Assembly (NCBI GenBank): GCA_934047225.1
Contig: OW203992.1
Location: 16,543,501 to 16,607,500 of the forward strand
Direction: 5' to 3'
Origin: Ypsolopha sequella
Taxonomy: Eukaryota > Arthropoda > Insecta > Lepidoptera > Ypsolophidae
DNA: 64,000 nucleotides
Shown: positions 22,053 to 34,308 of the stretch, one piece after another
Numbering within the stretch: position 1 is the first letter of the stretch
Layout of the letters: every line of letters begins with the position of its first letter
Notes under the pieces: model-generated
Seen by the model: the letters and a program-made list of their open reading frames with translations, nothing else
Told to the model about the DNA's origin: nothing
The model's database searches: none
Program-made: the position numbers and the translations under genes

Positions 22053-22784
22053 CAATGGGCTTCAATTAAAATTTCCATCATTCGCCTTCAATCACGTAGC
22101 TGCGATTGATAATTTGGTCCATCAGTGACACAAAAATTGACAATTTTATTGCGAATGACCGTTTGCGGGGCGCTTAATTCATTATATTCACTTCTGGAGG
22201 ACTCTTCTATTTTCGACATCTATTTTATTACCCTTCGGTTTCGCAGGCGCGTTCTCCGTCCTCGCATGCTCGTTTTTCGGCCTCGCCAGATATTTTTAGA
22301 ATAGAAGACGCTGTCCTCAAAAGTGGCGGTGGACAAAATCAGACATTCAGGCTTTCGAATACGTTAAGTAGGTATCAAAGTTCATAATGGAAAGCTCCCA
22401 TAGGGAAATCTTTTGATGAAGGTTGCTTGAAATAAGAAACAAGCCAAGTGTAATTTTATTTAGTTTTTTTCGTTTACGTCTCTGACATTGTGAAAACTCC
22501 CTGGATTTATAACCTTCATGCACCCCCCCATCCTACCCATCCGATAGAGATCCTGAAATATTTGAATTTTTAACCAGTGTTAGCAAAATTGCTAGATTAA
22601 AACAATTGAATGGTAAAAGTAGAGTCATTTACTACGATACAAAAACATTACATTCATAGCATTTATTAGATGTTGTCACGTGTTACCGATCAGTTGACGA
22701 AAGTTAAATAGCACAGAAGGTACTCTTTTGGAAAGCGTTTAATTTTTTTTGTCGTATTTGGTAGTGGTGTCGATTCCAAGGTTT

Positions 22785-22896
22785 AACTTATTTGACAGGA
22801 CAAAACTTAATTTAAGCGTTCTGTCTTTTTTTTTCTTTATCGCAAAGACAAAGACAGGACGCTGAAAATAAGGTTAGTCATGTCAAATAAGTTAAG
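22785..22896. mobile_element. Small palindromic MITE just upstream of exon at 23035
   Basis: TTAACTTATTTGACAGGACA at the left is mirrored by ATGTCAAATAAGTTAA at the right, and internally AAGCGTTCTGTCTTT pairs with AAGACAGGACGCT. It ends about 140 bp before the acceptor. Confidence 0.7.
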
Positions 22897-23034
22897 TTGT
22901 GTTACACCAAATCGACAGCATTATATTACTTATGTGCAATTTAATTTATCGAAGGCTTTGATGTTTTCCGTATTGTGTTTCCATTCAACATCAAGTGAAG
23001 CATATGCAATCCTAATCTTGCCCCGTGTTTTCAG

Positions 23035-23224
23035 CTCGGGCATTGAAAACAATCCTACCGTGTTCTATCGACTCATGCCCGGATCTACCGCACAGACAAA
23101 CAAATTCCATACGTTTTACCTTCAACAAAGGACTGATAATGGTTTCACATGGGCTGATATCAAAGTAAACCACCCGTTGGACTATGAGAGCATCAAAGAG
23201 TACAATCTAACCATTCGAGTTGAG
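23035..23224 (+). CDS. CadN: CadN exon H, core of an EC repeat
   Basis: 190 bp from GTTTTCAG to GAG|GTAAGC. The first base completes Ser with the AG of whichever alternative exon was used; residues 638-700 follow: SGIENNPTVFYRLMPGSTAQ ... FHTFYLQQRTDNGFTWADIK ... LDYESIKEYNLTIRVE. LDYE is the family's LDRE-type motif. Phase 2 in, phase 0 out. It is the common downstream partner for both members of the alternative pair. An open frame beginning at 22880 runs through it but is intronic before 23035 and after 23224. Confidence 0.95.
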
Positions 23225-23584
23225 GTAAGCCGAGTTATCTGTTTGTTTGGAGAACGTGTCCAGGTGATTGGTTTAGACAAATTCACTCTTAACACAAGCA
23301 AAAAACATTACATCGAATATTTTCAATTTCAAGCATAGTTAAATAGTAAAATGTAGTTTTTCAATTTCTGTAATTTCTTATCGATATCCACGACAGTAAA
23401 TTGTAATATACTTAATATTTATACTATGAATAAAGAATTTTTTGCATTTCCTCCTTCCAAGATTTCTATTTTAATAAAGTTGCAGATTGAGACACAAATT
23501 AAATACACTATGTTTAAGTATATATTTTTAACAAACCCGTAACAACCAAAATTTTCTTTTCTAATACAATCTTCGTGTGTACAG
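23225..23584 (+). other. Intron 8 of CadN
   Basis: 360 bp, GTAAGC to TGTACAG, AT-rich. Nothing else is recognised in it. Confidence 0.9.
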
Positions 23585-23767
23585 AACAACGGGGCCCAGC
23601 AACTGGCATCAGAAGCGACCGTCTTCATCATGCTGGAAGATGTCAACGATGAGATCCCCCTGTTCACGGAGCGGGAGCAGGAGACTGTGCTGGAAGGAGA
23701 ACCCATAGGCACCAAGGTCACGCAGGTCAACGCGATAGACAAAGATGGAACGTTCCCGAATAATCAG
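23585..23767 (+). CDS. CadN: CadN exon I, EC linker DVNDEIP
   Basis: 183 bp, exactly 61 codons, phase 0 at both ends, between TGTACAG and CAG|GTGAGG. It encodes residues 701-761: NNGAQQLASEATVFIMLEDV, NDEIPLFTEREQETVLEGEP, then IGTKVTQVNAIDKDGTFPNN. The linker is DVNDEIP, one residue away from the canonical DVNDNxP. AIDKDG is the acidic loop at the start of the next repeat. It is followed by a 26-kb intron. Confidence 0.95.
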
Positions 23768-24633
23768 GTGAGGACTACTGCCCCATTTTCATTTCCGCTA
23801 AGCTTAATTAACAACTTTCTTATAGCATCAAATAATTTGGAAACTTATCAAAGAGAAAATAAGAGTCACTTTAGAACATGTGTTGAAAATCGAAACGGAA
23901 AACAATTTGGGTGACATTTTGACTATCTATAGGCGACCGAAAGTGAACAATCTGTTATGTATTTTGAAAGTGGAAATACGATTTTGTTGAAGAGAGTGGC
24001 GAACATTATTTCGATGGTGGCGAAGATTCTTACGGATTCTTACGCGCATTATTTGAGTGTTACTATTAGTATAACTTAATATAACTAAACCATAAGAACT
24101 GACACAGTATTATTCCTTATTTAATTAATTATGTTTGTTAGTTACCATAACCATTTAGTTTTAACAAAAAACGTACTTTATTGTGTCGTGTATCTACGTA
24201 CGTACTCTCTACTCGTGTATCGTCGTGGGTTGATGATAAATACATACAATAGAATTATAAAAATGTTACCTAGGTAATATAAATAGCGGCACCGTCTGAT
24301 CAGTACAGCGCCATCTAGTAGAATATCAGTTAGTTTTTTTGTAAGTAGTGTGCTCTACGTTCTTTGTCCTTGAAACAATTTTAATTCTATTTTTTTTACG
24401 AGAGATGGCGCTATCTAATTTGATTACCTACCTCCGTTGTACTCGTATGTTTCACTCTAGCTAGCAAAACTTTACCTTTATTACCTTTATTACCTTTTAC
24501 CTAAGAAACTCAATACTTACTGCAAATAAATATATCTTACTAACTACAACCACATGCTCTCAGAGTTGGCGGTTAGGACAACCAAGACCCGTACTGCACT
24601 CTCAAAAAAAAAATAGTAGATTTTGATTTTAGT

Positions 24634-25560
24634 GCGAGATGGTCGATATTTCAAGTCACAACTTATTTTTTTTGGCGAGACGTAGTCGAGGCAAAAACAG
24701 TTGACGAGAAACATTTAATACTTATAAATAAAGGTTTTTAATACATCTGCGAAAAATGACATGAAAATAACAAGTAGACAAAAAACATACAAGAAACCTT
24801 ACTGTGCCAAGTTTGTCTGAAACTGTCTGTTATGTCAGTATGACGTATGACAGTTTTACCAATGTTACAAAACAAAACAAAACAAACGTATTCCTTTCTA
24901 AAATATTTTTAATAATAAGTTCTAAGATATATTCAATAGAATATAAATTATGACGTCTAAAATCGTTATGAATTAATATGACATGTTTTACAATTTAACA
25001 TGTTAATAATATAAAAGTTTGAAAATACTTATCCTAATTAAGAGTAAACAATTTTTAGTTTATCCGGTTACTTCCTGGAATACCAACTTAACGACAAGTA
25101 AAACCAGTCCACAGACAGCTAGATGACGATAGTTGTTGAAAAAATAAAACACTAGTTTTAAATATATAATTTTGCGCACGCATATGTACAGGCACTGATT
25201 GTTGCAAATTTAACTAGGTAAGGTTTTCCGAATTTGTTAGAATAACACACTGACTATCCTGTGTCCTTTGCACACCTTTGCAAGCTTTGTAATTATATTA
25301 AAAAAAGTGTAATTGTGCTAGATAATTGTGGGTGGCCACCCCCGCCTTAGATTGGGCGATATTTCGCCGAAAAATGGATTACTGGTGAGCTTCCTTCCAA
25401 TTACTAAATCCTTATAAGTTTCTGTGTTATTCTGGGGCAAAATCATAAAAATCTGTCATTATACTTGTCTCAATTAGTTTTCAAAACCCAGCGCTTAATC
25501 AGGCACAGAATCTAGCATATTTTAAGCAGGTGTATTAAAAACATTTTTTAAATTTAGCTG
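24634..25560 (+). repeat. Dispersed repeat copy 1 (pair with 51164-51770)
   Basis: The two places share, in the same order, GATATTTCAAGT, TTTTTAATACATCTGC (TTTGC in copy 2), ACAAGAAACC, ATATTCAATAGAATATAA, GGTTACTTCCTGGAATACCA, AATAAAACACTAGTTTTAAA and CAGGCACAGAATCTAG. Copy 1 carries an extra ~300 bp (25190-25490). The TTTTTAATACA..TGC motif also marks the arms of the palindrome at 19641-21598, so the families may be related. Confidence 0.8.
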
Positions 25561-25690
25561 TTAATTAGGATTTTAAATATCTAGGCATTCATATGGTTCG
25601 TCGATTAACATGGAAGAATCACATGGCACCAAGTTGAAAAAAGATAAAATAAAAAAGTATCTTTCCCTAAAGGAAGCTGAAACAGTCAAT

Positions 25691-25886
25691 TTCTTGCTTT
25701 GGAAATAATAAAGTCATGGTAGGTATGAAAGGTTGACAACATCTTTTGATGAGTGCTGCCATGCTCAAAGGAAAATAGCCCCAACGCCTCCTTCTTGCTT
25801 TGGAAATGATAGTTATGGTATGAAAGGTCGACAACTTCTTGATGACTGCTGCCATGCGCAAAGGAAAATAGCCCCTTCGCCTCCGT
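25691..25886 (+). repeat. ~101-bp tandem duplication
   Basis: TTCTTGCTTTGGAAAT starts at 25691 and again at 25792. Both copies continue through GGTATGAAAGGT, GACAAC, CTGCTGCCATGC and AAAGGAAAATAGCCCC to CGCCTCC, with small differences. Confidence 0.85.
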
Positions 25887-27029
25887 AGTATTTTTTCTAA
25901 AGTTCTTTTACGAAGAAGTGACGTTACTTCTCATTGAACAATTTCATCTTTATTGAAACTAAACTCTTGAACCTACCTACTTGTCTGCAACCGACTTCCC
26001 GAAGGGAGGAAAATAGCGTAAGTTCGGATTTTGTCTATGGTTCGGATGAATTTTCGGCGAGTTAAGATGGTATCACAAATTTATTATTTTCTCAAATCGT
26101 ATATAAGTAATCTCAACAAAATATATAGTAAACTGATTGTAAAAACCAATAATTTGACTTTGAATTTTGTTGTCTGTCTTTCTACTCCCATTAACTGTTT
26201 GAGTTTGACAGTTGTTTAAGGCCTTACCTTTGGTATTTTAAGGGTTTTTGCTATGTTAAACTCACAGACATGTTTTTTCAGACGTTTATCTTTCCGTTGT
26301 CCAGACAGTTACCTAATCGGGCACATTTCACTCAATATATTTTATTTTTGAAAATGACGCCCTTTTAAGTTATAATACGTTTTATGTCTAAGCGGCTTGA
26401 GTTTTATGTCTGAAATTACTGCAACACGAAAACTTGGTTTATTTTCCGTTGTCAAACAAAAATTTCTTACAGCATGTTTTTTCTTTTTCGGAAAATCCAG
26501 AAATACCTCGAGAATTCGATAATGCGCCGGCACGTATTATCGAATTTTCCAGGTATTAGCGCACGAAGCAAGCATTCTAATGTAGACTTTCTGACAATAT
26601 AATTAAGTTATATTTGCAATGATATGAGAATACAGACAGTTGATATCTAAATATCATTCTTTTATAGTTATGAACTTATGATAAATAAGGATACTTACTT
26701 ATACGCGTGATTAGTATAATGCGACGTATGAAAATATCAAAGTTTATTACAAAGCCGATTCAGACGGCTTTAATTTTAGTTTTAGTGCTGTCAAAACTTA
26801 AATTTTCCAAAGTCATTTAGCTTCTGTTCCTAACCATTAAGGACTACTTTGCAATGAAGAAAATTTACTTTTGACAGTACTAAAACTAAAATTAAGCGAT
26901 TTTCACTTTTAAGTAGCCCTTTTCCGCTCAGCTGCCATATACATGCTTTAGGTGTTTGTGACGACATGTTAAGAAGACACTTCTTTCTCCCCACACCGAA
27001 CTCCGACCCATATCCAGAGATGCCATATC

Positions 27030-27440
27030 TCTCATCAAGAAGTGCGAGATATTCAAACGGCATCGAATTTGTGAAATGGTTTCAGGTAAAACATGTTTTC
27101 TATGAAACGGTAACTGTTTATTTATAGAAAAGTGTATAAACTTAGCCTTATTTCCATAAACGACGTCTGTATTTCTCTCCTTTTTATTTCCATTATAGAT
27201 AAAATTACACAAATTGCTAAATTTTGCGTAAAAACGAGGCAATATTCACAAAATCCTGACAGCTAATATGATGGTGTTTCATCAAGTTTTGGTTTTTGGC
27301 CTGTACAGAGACGTAGATAGATGCCGCTAGATAATACTTATAAAAAAAAATTACAAAATTAGTTGTTGACTTCACAATCAGTTTTTAACTTTTGTATGAA
27401 TGTTATGAAAAATCCAGGGTTGAAGGGGCCTCTTAACAAG
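27030..27440 (+). repeat. Dispersed repeat copy 1 (pair with 43323-43748)
   Basis: Shared in order with 43323-43748: TCTCATCAAGAAGTGC, GAATTTGTGAAATGGTTTCA, GTATTTCTCTC, TGCGTAAAAACGAGGCAATA, ATCCTGACAGCTA and GGGACCTCTTAA (GGGGCCTCTTAA here). About 80 percent alike by eye. No coding potential. Confidence 0.8.
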
Positions 27441-28819
27441 GGAGTTTATTAGTAACGGGGGCTATTGGTAAAGGGAGCTAGACACTGGCCATTTTACTAA
27501 AACAAGCTAGGGAAAGAAAAGGTCGATAGCTGTTTTATTTTCCAGCCCGTGTAAAAAGATAATCTTGTCTATGAATCGATTGGGGCATCATAATCATAAA
27601 GAAAATAAGAGAAGACAAATAAAACTGCCGATATTTTGTTACTTTATCTTTGCTCTTTTGACCTTGACTTCTTTAGTCCTGGACATATTTATTTCGCAGG
27701 TCGGCGGCCTGGCCTTGATGACATAAAAGCTTTTTCTTATAGATACATCTGTCTTACCAGCTCTATTATCTAAGAAGTGATACTTTTTGCCTCTGTAAAC
27801 CTGTGGATTAATATCATCGTACCTTGGGGAGTACTATAAGAGACTATTTAGAAACCAGATCTAAGAAGATAATGATTTGGCTAGTCGCCAACATCTGACT
27901 TGGCTTAACGACTATCATCCACGCGGATATTAATTAGGTGCTTACATTCTACTTACTTGATCTTTCTTGTATACTGTAGTTAATTGATCTTATTTTGTTG
28001 ACATGTGAGGATATGTACAAAATTATTAAATAATTACCAGCTAGTCATAGCTTTGAACTTTATTGCAAAATGCGACGTGAAATTCCCCAAGCCAAGTTTA
28101 AATATATATATACGCGTCATACGTCATCGTATTGTAGATCAAAAACAGTAAATATTTAACTTAATCAAAAGTTTTACAGCCGCGGCTGCTCGGTCGGTAG
28201 GTCGCTAGATTATGAATACTTAAACCTAGATTCCTATCCTGTCAGTTAACCATGCACCTATGAGTTTTTCGGAACCTATGTGGATAGTAAATATTTTTTC
28301 AATGCATGTGCTCGTAAAGGCCCACTTTTTATGCATCAAAACCGAACAAAAAGTCGATTATTTTGCCCTAGGGCTTTATTATTATTTTTAATTTATTTAC
28401 AATGGTTGGCTAACCTGCAGCCTTTCCTGTGTACCATAGATGTTATACTTTTTTTTCTCCACTGTTTAACGGCTCTGGATACAGTCCTTTTGAGCCAATT
28501 TTTTTTTTTTTTAGTTTATTTATTCATAGTTAAATTTATTTACATATTTAAGAGTTTAAAGCCATCCGACTAAAACCACATGACTAAAACCACTAAAAAC
28601 AAACTAATAACACCACATTATAATTTAAAGTTCACAAGATTATATTTATTTTCATTTCCTCACACTATGCATTGAAAAACGTAGTATGATACACGGGCGT
28701 AAAAGCAATAAATTACTCGGTTACGTGTAAAACACTCGCTACGCTCGTGTTTTAAATCGTCCTCGTAATTTATTGCTTTTCGCCCTAGTAGCATAAACTA
28801 CTATTATCCTTTTGGCTAA

Positions 28820-29057
28820 GGCTGGTTACACAGCTCTGCGGACGGTCTGTACGGACGGCCCGCACGGAGCTCCGGAGCGGATACAAAAGTGTGGCGCTAG
28901 AACATCGTTTCACAGCAACACGGGTACATCCGCGCGGAGCCCGCACAAACCGTAAATATCCACGTTAAACTGAACACTCGTTTCTGTACTATACGCATGC
29001 GGATGGTCCGTACGCCGACGATCCGTACGGATCGTACGCAGAGTTTTGAAACCAGCC
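28820..29057. mobile_element. 238-bp PIF/Harbinger-like MITE with TAA target duplication
   Basis: Terminal inverted repeats GGCTGGTTACACAGCTCTGC and, at the right, CAGAGTTTTGAAACCAGCC. TAA occurs directly outside each end (28817-28819 and 29058-29060), which is the 3-bp TWA target of this superfamily. The interior is GC-rich with repeated CGTACGGAC-type words and no open frame. Confidence 0.75.
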
Positions 29058-31743
29058 TAAGGCTGAAGAAAAACACTTAGATTAAAACCTGCCCGCCCTA
29101 ACAAGCATGTAAGTTTTTTTTGTCCAATGTAAGCATGTATGGACGGTCGCCAGCGCGGGGATAGGCCAGCCCTTATCAACGTAAGTAAAAATCATTGAGG
29201 AAATGAGAATATTGAGACAGGTAGACAAAGATATATTTTTCCTCATGATATAAGTTCCTCCTGCCTTGTATTTTTTATCCCTTTACTTAATTTAAAAATA
29301 AGTACACACCTTTTAAAGGAAAAATATATTAAAAAAAGGAAAAGACACGATGTTGCTAAATTTCTCGCCCTTCTTCTTATCAAGGCTAATCAGATGGACG
29401 GAGTTGGGCATAATATTTATTTATTTGACGTATTCGTATTTTCATTCCTATATTTTTTTATATGTAAATTTATTAAAATTAAGCAAGACAAACTTTTTTT
29501 ATTGTGTTTCTCCTTATTATATTTAGTGAAATTGTTTCTTTTATTTTATACATACAACTGACTGAAATATTTTCTTTCATTTCGTTTGTTTTTATTTTAA
29601 AAAGACAAAAGTAGTCTAGTAGACAAACAAGGCAATATAGAAATCTACCAAACTTGTTAGGTAAAAGTAGTGCCTCTGAATTATTTTATCGACTCTTATA
29701 TAGACAAAAAGTTTTCATTGCAGGTGCGTAATAAAATAACCAACACTTACTAAGATCGTCTACGATATTACCATTATTCGCACTATAAATGATAATGGAA
29801 TGGTGTCTAGAAAGATAATGTTTTACTTGCCCTTGCCTTAATAAATTATTTTGGCTAGGGTTGTACATGGAAATGATACGTACTTAAAATCGTGACAATC
29901 TAAAACTGCGGAAGGACAGCATTGTTTTTTCTAGAATATATTCTCGAAACATATAAAATGAAATTTCAGTCTCTTTGTATGTTTGTTTGCTTGTTGGAAA
30001 CTTCCAGGGTATATAATTGCGTTGTGAAAAAAAGGAAGCTGAGCTGTAACTATTTTAGAAAAGCAAGTTTATATGAGATTATAAAGTAACAAACGTGGAC
30101 ATCATTTATGCACATCTTTATAATTTGAATTTTGAAAAACATAATATAAGCGATCGTTAACGCTGCATGGTATAAGAAATATGCCAAATTTTAAGTTTGA
30201 AGGCTCTATGGTTCCAGAATGAGTGAGTGATGTAATGATTTTTATTAGTGGGTGAGTGGTATTTCGCTTGAATATATCCCAAAACATCGAGTTTACGATA
30301 CAATGTAATGTCCAAAGCTTTTCGCAGTTTGAACACTAGATACCTGAACGAAATAGTAATGCGTCATGCGCCAACTTGGCGCATAAGCCGTGACGGGATA
30401 TAAGATTGTTTTTTTTTTTAATTATACAAGTACTAAAGCGGATGCCCGTATCGCTGTTTGCGTGGATTCTGTTTCCCGCGATCCTATAGGAATTGCGCTA
30501 AATCCCTTCCTAGCGGGTGTCTACGTCATACAAGCAACCTACAGTCTAAATTTCATATTTGGTCTAGGCCATTCAGTCAGGGTATTCTTTAATATGTACA
30601 TTTCAATTTTGGACTTTCGTTTGTGAACAACGTTTTTGTCTGTAAAGATGCTTTTTTGACCCCCCACACGAATTACCAAATATTAAAAATAAGTGAGAAT
30701 ATCCACGGTTTTTTGTAATTGTTCCCGGAGTAACCGTTCATAACTGATGCTATGGACTGACGGACGGACAGACGTCGAAAAGAAAAGGATTTCCTTTTTT
30801 TGACGAAATTAAATCCCAGCCTGGCAACCCTGGCTATGTTCTCGTCCTCAAATAATAAAGAGCCCTCCAATTAATTCGGCAAGGTCAAAATTAATTCACT
30901 TTATCTCACCGTCTCTCATTTCACGTGTCGTTTTGACGTACTAATAAATTGGATACGTGAAGAAGAAAACCAAATAATAGCCCAAATAGCCGGGATAGGC
31001 GAAGATAGGACAAATAAATTGGATAAAATTAGGAGAGGCTCGGCCGTGGCTCTGATACTAATCAGTTTAGTTCAGTTTACCTTAAGTGGCCTTCACCCAA
31101 TTCTGATGAGCACTAGTAAATTCATCACTTACCTAACGAAATGTAAAAAGCGTCTGTTAAGGCGATATGCGGAAAAAATACGGATGTTTCTTTTCTGTGT
31201 ATTTCATGAAATACACGGAAAATTAAAATGAGTTTCTGGTATATGCATTTTGACTATATAATCAAGGGTTTTGAAATTGGAAAACATGTTTGGATAAATT
31301 TTCCTCGATTGTCAGTTTGGCTTTTTAGCAATGTTGCGTTCATAATGCGTTACGTTGTTAATGATCCAGCACAACAACTATAAACACGCTTTAAAGTTGT
31401 TCTGCAGGATCATTAACAAAGTAACGTATAACATAACACAACTATGCTAGAAAAGCTTAACTAACATTACATTATTGTCGCGTAATGCCATAAATCACAT
31501 TTATTTAATACTTTTTATTCAAAAATCATGAAAACAAGTTGTGCGTTTGGGAACGAAAACTGACGCAACCACCAAAAAAGAACATTGCGCCGTTTTTCCA
31601 TCACTTCCTGAGCAATCGCCAGAAAATTACTGAGATGAAACGTGGATGTACGATTGAAGACTGTGACTTTGCATTTCACTCCATACACGGAAACTGTCAT
31701 TCCCTCGGGGATTCATGTCGTGCTGACTACGTCTTCGAACTAC

Positions 31744-32003
31744 ACAACGTGTAACAGAAAGGTGTAACCATATTCGAAGAGCTTATTCAGTCAATGGTAT
31801 AGAACAACTTTTACTATGGTGGCAACCCTGAAATCTCAAAAATAAAATCTACCCTTCCATACATTTCGGCCAAGCGGTATTGCATTTTTCTATGAAACAG
31901 CTAATTTTTTTTTCGGGATACTCTGTTCCGTAGTAAAAGTTGTTCTATATCATTGACTGAACAAGCTCTTCAAATATGGTTACACCTTTCTGTTACACGT
32001 TGT
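31744..32003. mobile_element. 260-bp palindromic MITE
   Basis: ACAACGTGTAACAGAAAGGT at the left and ACCTTTCTGTTACACGTTGT at the right. The arms extend about 100 bp each (…CAGTCAATGGTATAGAAC / GTTCTATATCATTGACTG…), leaving a short loop. The same element occurs at 35941-36210. Confidence 0.88.
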
Positions 32004-32010
32004 ATATATA

Positions 32011-32390
32011 CACCGTGTAATGATGACCTGTTCAGAAAATGAAACCACGTATAGGGGATGTTATGAGGGTTCTTTGTACTAAATTTCATTTCGACATTCC
32101 TATTAATGCATCTACAAATTAATAATTAATTTAGTTTCGCTCACAAGTGCAACGTACTAACCACGTTTTTTTAACAGGCTTAAAAAATGCGATGTTGCCG
32201 CTTCGTGCAGGTTACTGACATGTAGTAATACTGGAAGGGAAGGTGCACACTTGGAACACGATTTATTTTGTTCGAGAAAACAAATTTCTGTAAACAGAAA
32301 TATTTTCTCGAAATTGTTTTTTTTATGGCTTTGTAGAGGTATTCCCTACATGTGGTTTCATTTTCTGAGCAGGTCATCATTACACCCAGT
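32011..32390. mobile_element. ~380-bp element with ~42-bp inverted repeats
   Basis: Left GTGTAATGATGACCTGTTCA and GAAAATGAAACCAC; right GTGGTTTCATTTTCTGAGCA and GGTCATCATTACAC. It directly follows the element at 31744-32003, with a TATATA spacer. No gene inside. Confidence 0.8.
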
Positions 32391-32399
32391 ATATATAAA

Positions 32400-32585
32400 C
32401 GAATACCCTACCGATTGACTGACTGATCAACGCCCAGACCAAACGGCTGGGTCTAGAAAGATAAAATTTGGTTTGTAGGTTCCTTGTATGAAGTAGACAT
32501 CCGCTAAGAAGGGATTTTAGGAAATTCCCACGGGATCGGGAGAAACAGGATTCACGCGAGCAACGCTGCGGGGCGTCTGCTAGTC
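32400..32585 (+). mobile_element. Helitron-like non-autonomous fragment ending GCTAGT
   Basis: Contains GACTGACTGATCAACGCCCA, GTAGACATCCGCTAAGAAGG, GGATTTTAGGAAATTCCCAC and the end GGGGCGTCTGCTAGT. Related to the copies at 6000-6130 and, at its start, at 56040-56170. The CTAGT ending fits lepidopteran Helitron-like repeats as I know them; the class is an inference. Confidence 0.5.
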
Positions 32586-32920
32586 GTTTATAAATCATGA
32601 TTAATTCGTATAAAATCCACTCATGAACGAATTAAAAGTGCATCATCACGCTTTTCGTGATGTTACTTAACTACGGGTTTAGTCTTCTCTTTTTGTACGC
32701 AACCCTAAAAATAGTAGAAATATATTTACGAGCATGTTTCCTTTATAGGTAAAGTTTTGGAGCCATTGGTACCGTTATGGATAAAATAAATGGCACATCA
32801 GCAATCATCTTTGAATAGTGCTTGATTTGGAGATTTGTATGATGAAATTGCGTGGTAGGTACGTGTGAGTAAATATATTTATATGTAATTATGTATGTAC
32901 ATATACGTTGCGAATCCGTA

Positions 32921-33106
32921 TCTCAATAATTATAAATGCGAAAGTGTTTATTGATTTGTCCTTCTTTCACGCAGCGATGGAGCAACGGATGGATGTGATT
33001 TTTTGAATAGAGATAGTTTATAAGCTGGAAAGTGACATAGGCTACTTTTTATTCCGGGAAAACGCGAACGAAATTAGCGCAGGCAAAGCCGCGGGCAAAA
33101 GCTAGT
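32921..33106 (+). mobile_element. Helitron-like non-autonomous element (Lep-type), 186 bp
   Basis: Starts TCTCAATAATTATAAATGCG, continues TTTCACGCAGCGATGGAGCA and ACATAGGCTACTTTTTATTC, and ends GCCGCGGGCAAAAGCTAGT. These are the start, middle and end words of a very common lepidopteran Helitron-derived repeat (TC start, GC-rich pre-terminal hairpin, CTAGT end). An inverted copy is at 63309-63462. Confidence 0.7.
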
Positions 33107-33409
33107 ATTTTATAAAACAAAAGTTAACTTGATACATTGTGAAATTTAAGTTGTTTTGAAAACGAAAACTATTGATAGTACTCGTTCATTTCTATGGAAC
33201 GGCTGAATATAATTTTCACAATTTAAGGTTTTATGGACGAAAAAAATCGTTTTCGTTGTCAAAACCACTTGGATTTCACCGTGTACAATCTCCTACGCCG
33301 GAAGCACAACTGCTACGGAATGGCGTAGCTTACGTTGCTACGACCTCAGTTTCTACGCCGAAGCTAAGAGGAGCTAGTACGATTTTACGTAGCAAGCCAT
33401 GCCACCAGC

Positions 33410-34115
33410 ATAGATAAATAAGGAAGGATAGATTGCTAACTCCTTGTACTGTTCGCAATACTAAAGATAACGTTGCTAGATGGCGTTCCTTGTCTCGCTG
33501 GAAATAAAATTTGTCTGAAATCGACGAAATATAGCATTTTACTGTTCTGGTTCATCATATTTATTTATTTTATGAATAAAAACACAAAATTTTCATAACA
33601 TAGCATCAGAAAATAGTGAATTCTTATTCAGGTGTTTTTAACATTTTTTTAATTAAACTTTCTTTGGTAAGCTGGCAATCTAACTAAGCGTGCAGATGGT
33701 TATTCTGGATTCCGGTAGATGGCGCACAACGATCAATTAAACAAAATATGTGCATTAAAATACGCTTTATTTACCTTAACACACACTACTCATACATACC
33801 GGTATATAACTTTACTCTTTGACTCAACTGTCATGCACGGTTGAGCGATTTATCCTCAGATTTATCGTATGCCATGTTTCGCGTATTGTCGTATTCTAGC
33901 AAATTTTTGTTTTTGTGGGCGCAGTATAGTTGCTACACACACACACACACACACACATCGAATTTCGTTTCAACTGTTCGGTAGATGGCACTAGGTATGT
34001 CACAATTTATCTAGTATAGTAGCGACATCAAATGTACCGGCGAAAATAATAAGTTTTACGCGGGTTTTGTTCTAATGTATGGAGTGAGCAATCTATCCTT
34101 CCTTTATTTATCTAT
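33410..34115. mobile_element. 706-bp DNA transposon remnant with target duplication
   Basis: Terminal inverted repeats ATAGATAAATAAGGAAGGAT (continuing AGATTGCT) and, at the right, ATCCTTCCTTTATTTATCTAT. GCCACCAGC is found immediately outside both ends (33401-33409 and 34116-34124). Because C and G at the edges can belong to either, the duplication is 7-9 bp, which fits hAT (8) or Mutator-like (9). It interrupts an older sequence rich in GCTACG words that continues on both sides. Internally it carries a (CA)n microsatellite and no gene. Confidence 0.85.
33932..33957 (+). repeat. (CA)n microsatellite
   Basis: About 12 CA units in a row inside the element at 33410-34115. Confidence 0.95.
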
Positions 34116-34308
34116 GCCACCAGCAAGCAACTGCTACGGTAAAGCAAACGTTACTAAGTCATTGTCTGCTACGGCATGGCTAACAAATCATCTGTAGCAA
34201 GCGGTTCTAAGTTTTCGGGAAAAAAGTCTGTTTTGAGATGTGCAGGAAGAGGTTTGGCTCAATGGTTGAACTAGTATATTTGTAAAGCAAAATAAGTTGC
34301 AAAAAAAA

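Larger units (their letters stand above)
15313..23034 (+). other. Intron 7 of CadN
   Basis: 7.7 kb between GTGCGT and TTTTCAG. The first 150 bp are strongly GC-rich (CGCCGCGGCGCGGGG ... CCCCGCGGCGCC), able to form a short strong hairpin beside the alternative exon. The rest contains MITEs at 16466-16625, 16885-17107, 18024-18178, 18851-19638 and 22785-22896, the large palindrome 19641-21598, and a Harbinger transposase fragment at 21885-22052. No further CadN exon is seen. Confidence 0.8.
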
